Under the pieces are notes generated by a model. The model was given only the letters and a program-made list of their open reading frames with translations, was not told the DNA's origin and did no database searches. From Erigeron canadensis (taxonomy: Eukaryota > Streptophyta > Magnoliopsida > Asterales > Asteraceae): a stretch of DNA of 64,000 nt. Shown in pieces: positions 61,338 through 64,000 of the stretch. Every line of letters starts with the position of its first letter. Positions within the stretch are counted from its first letter, which is position 1. The stretch is taken from contig NC_057766.1 in assembly GCF_010389155.1 (NCBI RefSeq), positions 39,813,516 to 39,877,515 of the forward strand, given 5' to 3'. Made by a program: the position numbers and the translations under genes.

Positions 61338-62854
61338 TGTCACCGGTTATTGTGTTGTTTTATTAAATCTTGATCATTCATTTAAAAATTTGCTTAATCA
61401 CAACCGTATAAACTACACCATTTAATACGGAATTATTGAGGTACATGCATAAATAACTCTAAGCATGATCTTTAGCAATAACCGATATTCGCACAAACTA
61501 GTTGATCTGGAAACAAGAGAAAAAGCAAACAACCTCATGTTTAATCCTTGACCCCATTCACTCCACGCTTTCAACAACATTAAGCTTCATAGAAAGAAAT
61601 CAAGATCACTTGCCCTCTGCAAATAATCTATCAACAAATCAAAGAAAAAAAATACACAAGATCTGGAAGAAAATTAAACATATGACGTCATCACCACTGC
61701 AGTTGCCGCTTGCCGAGCCATGCTACCACCGTTGCCACGCTGCCACTACCCTGCCGCACCATTCCTTAGATCCGGTTAATAAAGTTGATTTCATTCGTTG
61801 TACGGAGTGACTTGTGAAAGTAATTTTGGGTTTTGTTTTGTGAAATAGTTTTCATTTATATGTTTATGTTGTTTACTTTATGGTGGATTCAGTTTTCAAC
61901 TTGATGTTAGAGTATTTAGACCCACAAACACAACCACCCCAAATAACCGACCACAATGGTACGATGACCATTTGGTCAAGACGGGTTGTTTCAGTTTTTT
62001 TTTTTAATCCCTTTATTATAAAATTTCATTATTATAATTATATTAATAACAAGTGAATCTACTCTTATAATGTTGAGTTTGGAGTTGATGTTCTTTTTTG
62101 GTGACGAGAATGCTAACAATCTTTGATGATTAGATTAATATTGTATAACTCTTTGATAAGAATGGAGATGGTGAGGTGGGGTTACGATAAGAGGTGGTGG
62201 TGAAGTTACGATAACTCTAGATATCGAGGGATGGTTCCTGTCAATATTTATTTAGGGATAATTCTAGCTAAATACATAATCCGGGATGAGACTGCAAAAA
62301 TGACCAGTTGTTATTATTTAGGATAATGGTGTTTCATCTTGGATTGATTTTTATGTTCTCTCTTAATTGATAATCTACTTGGATTTTACTCTATTTTATT
62401 CAAAAAGTTTAACTTCCACTTTGTTATCAAAGACGACTCACATTGTAAGGTTTATGTAGTCAAATTAATCATAAAGCTTTCAAACAATATTAGTTTTGAT
62501 TCTTGATATCCAATTAACATGTTTTATTTGGGGTTATAATTTAATTGTTTGTTACCTTTTTATGCTTTTATAACATTAAGTGAGAATCATGAGTTCAGTA
62601 AATTGATATGTAACCCGAGTAACGCATGGGTATTGTGGTAGTATATATTGTTTTCGGTGCTTGGTAAAAAATAATTTTGATATCTTCAACCATAAGATGA
62701 CAATACTAATTAATCCTAACCGTCATAATAGCTCCTTTTATTACGTACATATTTGAAAAGTTGTTTCATTTTATTACCCCATGTGTTGATTAACAACTGA
62801 ACCTGATTATCCATATCTCTATAATATATAGGGGTGGATTATTTTAGGGACTCC
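61338..62854. other. Intergenic, repeat-rich, no gene seen
   Basis: 61690-61760 is a GC-richer stretch (GCCGCTTGCCGAGCC, CACGCTGCCACTACC), the type of segment found near Helitron 3' ends. 62612-62640 holds a degenerate Helitron-like terminus in plus orientation (CCCGAGTAACGCATGGG hairpin, then GTAGT in place of CTAGT). Open frames here are not convincing. Confidence 0.4.
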
Positions 62855-63108
62855 TTATTTTAGGGACCATTAGGGACTCGTGTTTTTTGTAACTTACACA
62901 CCACCATCATCATCTATTACGATATACAAGACTTTTTTGTAAAAACACTAGGACTTTTCGGCGACAGGCCCACCGAAAAATCATGTGTAAGTTCTTACAC
63001 ATGATTTTCCGGCGGGCCCGTCGCCGGAAAATCATGGCGGTGGTCGGAAATGATCATGGTGGTATGTAAGTTACAAAAAACACGAGTCCCTAATAGTCCC
63101 TAAAATAA
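62855..63108. mobile_element. Fold-back MITE, 254 bp, about 51-bp terminal inverted repeats
   Basis: Left TTATTTTAGGGACCATTAG and right, inverted, TTATTTTAGGGACTATTAG; the arms match for about 51 bp with about two mismatches. A second inverted repeat inside (CGGCGACAGGCCCACCG / CGGCGGGCCCGTCGCCGG with ATCATGTGTAAG / CTTACACATGAT) centres near 62991. The left tip motif TTATTTTAGGGACT is repeated once just outside (from 62839). No target duplication found. Arm similarity suggests a fairly recent copy. Confidence 0.75.
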
Positions 63109-63299
63109 CTTTTCTCTATATCATGCTTGAGACAATCTTATAAACTCACCCATTAAACTGTTAAAAAGATAATGCAATGTGCTTAATAGTATTTAGGTTG
63201 TTAAATAAGTAGTGGAAAAGTTCCAAGGATGTTGACCAAGTTTCAAGAGAAGTGGCCGATTATTTTGGAGTTACCTTTGAAATTGGTTAATAGCATATA

Positions 63300-63329
63300 C
63301 TAGTATTTCTACCCAGGCGTTGCCCTGGG
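63300..63329 (-). mobile_element. Helitron 3' terminus, minus orientation; 5' end not located
   Basis: Read on the minus strand: perfect 6-bp hairpin CCCAGG-GCAACG-CCTGGG (63329-63312), spacer TAGAAATA, CTAG (63303-63300), then T (complement of 63299). The element body extends rightward from 63330. It contains many AAAGTTA / AAAAGTT direct repeats up to about 63690, but no TC start was fixed. Confidence 0.6.
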
Positions 63330-64000
63330 AGAAAAACATAACTCTGGTGATAAAAGTTACAAAAACATTAAGCCGAAAAACAAAATTTGCGTGACAAAAG
63401 TTAAGAAAATAAAAGTTGTGGTTCAAAGTAAAGAAAATGAAACTTTGGTAATAAAATTTAGAAATCAAAAGTTATATCGTAAAAGAAAATAAAAGAAACT
63501 TTCAGAGCAAAGTTTAAAAACAAAGTTATATGAAAAAAAGTACAAAAGTTAATAAACTTTATACTTAAAAACAAAGTTTGTATGTTGAAAGTTTAAAAAG
63601 TAAGAGCTATGTGACGAAAGGTAAAAGGGGAAATATAAAAAAAAAAAATTGGTGGAAAGTTTAAAAAGTAAAAGTTATGTAGTAAAAGAAAAAAGAAAAT
63701 AAGGGTTGTTAAGTCCGTCACCTAATAGTCGTTAAGTCTGTTACCGAACCGTCGTTAAGTCCATTAATTATGTTGAATGCTTTAAAGGCTTGTACCTTAT
63801 GCTAAAGGGGGAGTACTTTTAGCTACAGTAACTCCCCCTCACATTCCAACTTTAGTTTTTAGTATCTATAATATAACTAAAAGAGGGGGTTGGTGATACA
63901 CTTGGCACCCCTAATCCACATTTTTTAGTCTAATCCTCCATCCTTATTAATCCTCTATTTTTTTTAATATTTATCTAAATTAATTTACACTTTTTGGTTT
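63330..64000. other. Helitron-related repeat DNA to the right edge, no gene seen
   Basis: 63335-63690 is built from many short direct repeats around AAAGTT. 63700-63770 has a GTTAAGTC(C/T)GTTA-type triple repeat. At 63866 a sequence TCTATAATATAACTAAAAG preceded by A resembles another Helitron 5' start in plus orientation, running off the window. Confidence 0.45.

Noticed and set aside
61502..61810. Plus-strand 102-aa frame as a gene
   Set aside because: Composition reflects a GC-rich, Helitron-like repeat segment; no recognisable domain.

Overview
The window is nuclear DNA of a flowering plant, almost certainly a eudicot. The evidence is AT-rich intergenic DNA, GT-AG spliced genes with short introns, plastid-targeted proteins, plant-specific gene families (half-size ABCG transporter, lambda-class glutathione transferase, RS2Z splicing factor) and dense non-autonomous transposons. 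An asterid such as Asteraceae is possible, but nothing here proves it.

Seven genes can be supported. From left to right: an NF-YB histone-fold transcription factor subunit (minus strand, last exon not found, 1130-3830); an intronless ABCG half transporter (plus, 16471-18687); a small plastid protein with one LHC-like motif (plus, 28340-28894); a 12-exon SET-domain lysine methyltransferase of the Rubisco-LSMT/SETD3 type (plus, 30379-33939); an RS2Z-type SR splicing factor with two zinc knuckles (plus, 40807-42754); a four-coding-exon coiled-coil protein of the CAP-Gly-linker-like family (plus, 50602-54591); and a plastid lambda-class GST with nine coding exons (minus, 59039-61192). Exon chains were assembled by hand. 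In every spliced gene the reading frame closes across all assigned introns. A broken, 5'-truncated tandem copy of the coiled-coil gene fills 55728-58957.

The order ABCG, SET, coiled-coil, GST lambda is, from memory, the reverse of At3g55090, At3g55080, At3g55060, At3g55040 in Arabidopsis. NF-YB, RS2Z and ABCG also lie near each other in the related blocks around At3g53 and At2g37. The genic backbone is therefore an old conserved block, and most of the space between genes is transposon-derived.

Mobile DNA, with boundaries read from the sequence: a 4.2-kb Mutator-like element with a perfect 9-bp target duplication and a damaged transposase (34947-39144); a 1.58-kb solo LTR with a 5-bp duplication, sitting inside an older inverted-repeat element (8308-9884); three fold-back CACTA-like elements with perfect 3-bp duplications (6874-7397, 21406-21913, 25937-26217); a Harbinger-like element nested in a Stowaway-like element (13673-14919); several Helitron-type elements with hairpin plus CTAG ends (11062-11579, 23334-23656, 24019-25000, 25013-25430, and an end at 63300); and several further inverted-repeat MITEs. 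The 23.3-26.2 kb stretch is a near-continuous train of small elements bordering TA microsatellites.

No CRISPR array, operon, rRNA or convincing tRNA was seen. No clearly new biological system was found. The most unusual items are the nested and microsatellite-bordered transposons, the microhomology-type internal deletion in the tandem pseudogene, a GC-AG intron in the GST gene, and the extended GST C-terminus next to a duplication breakpoint.
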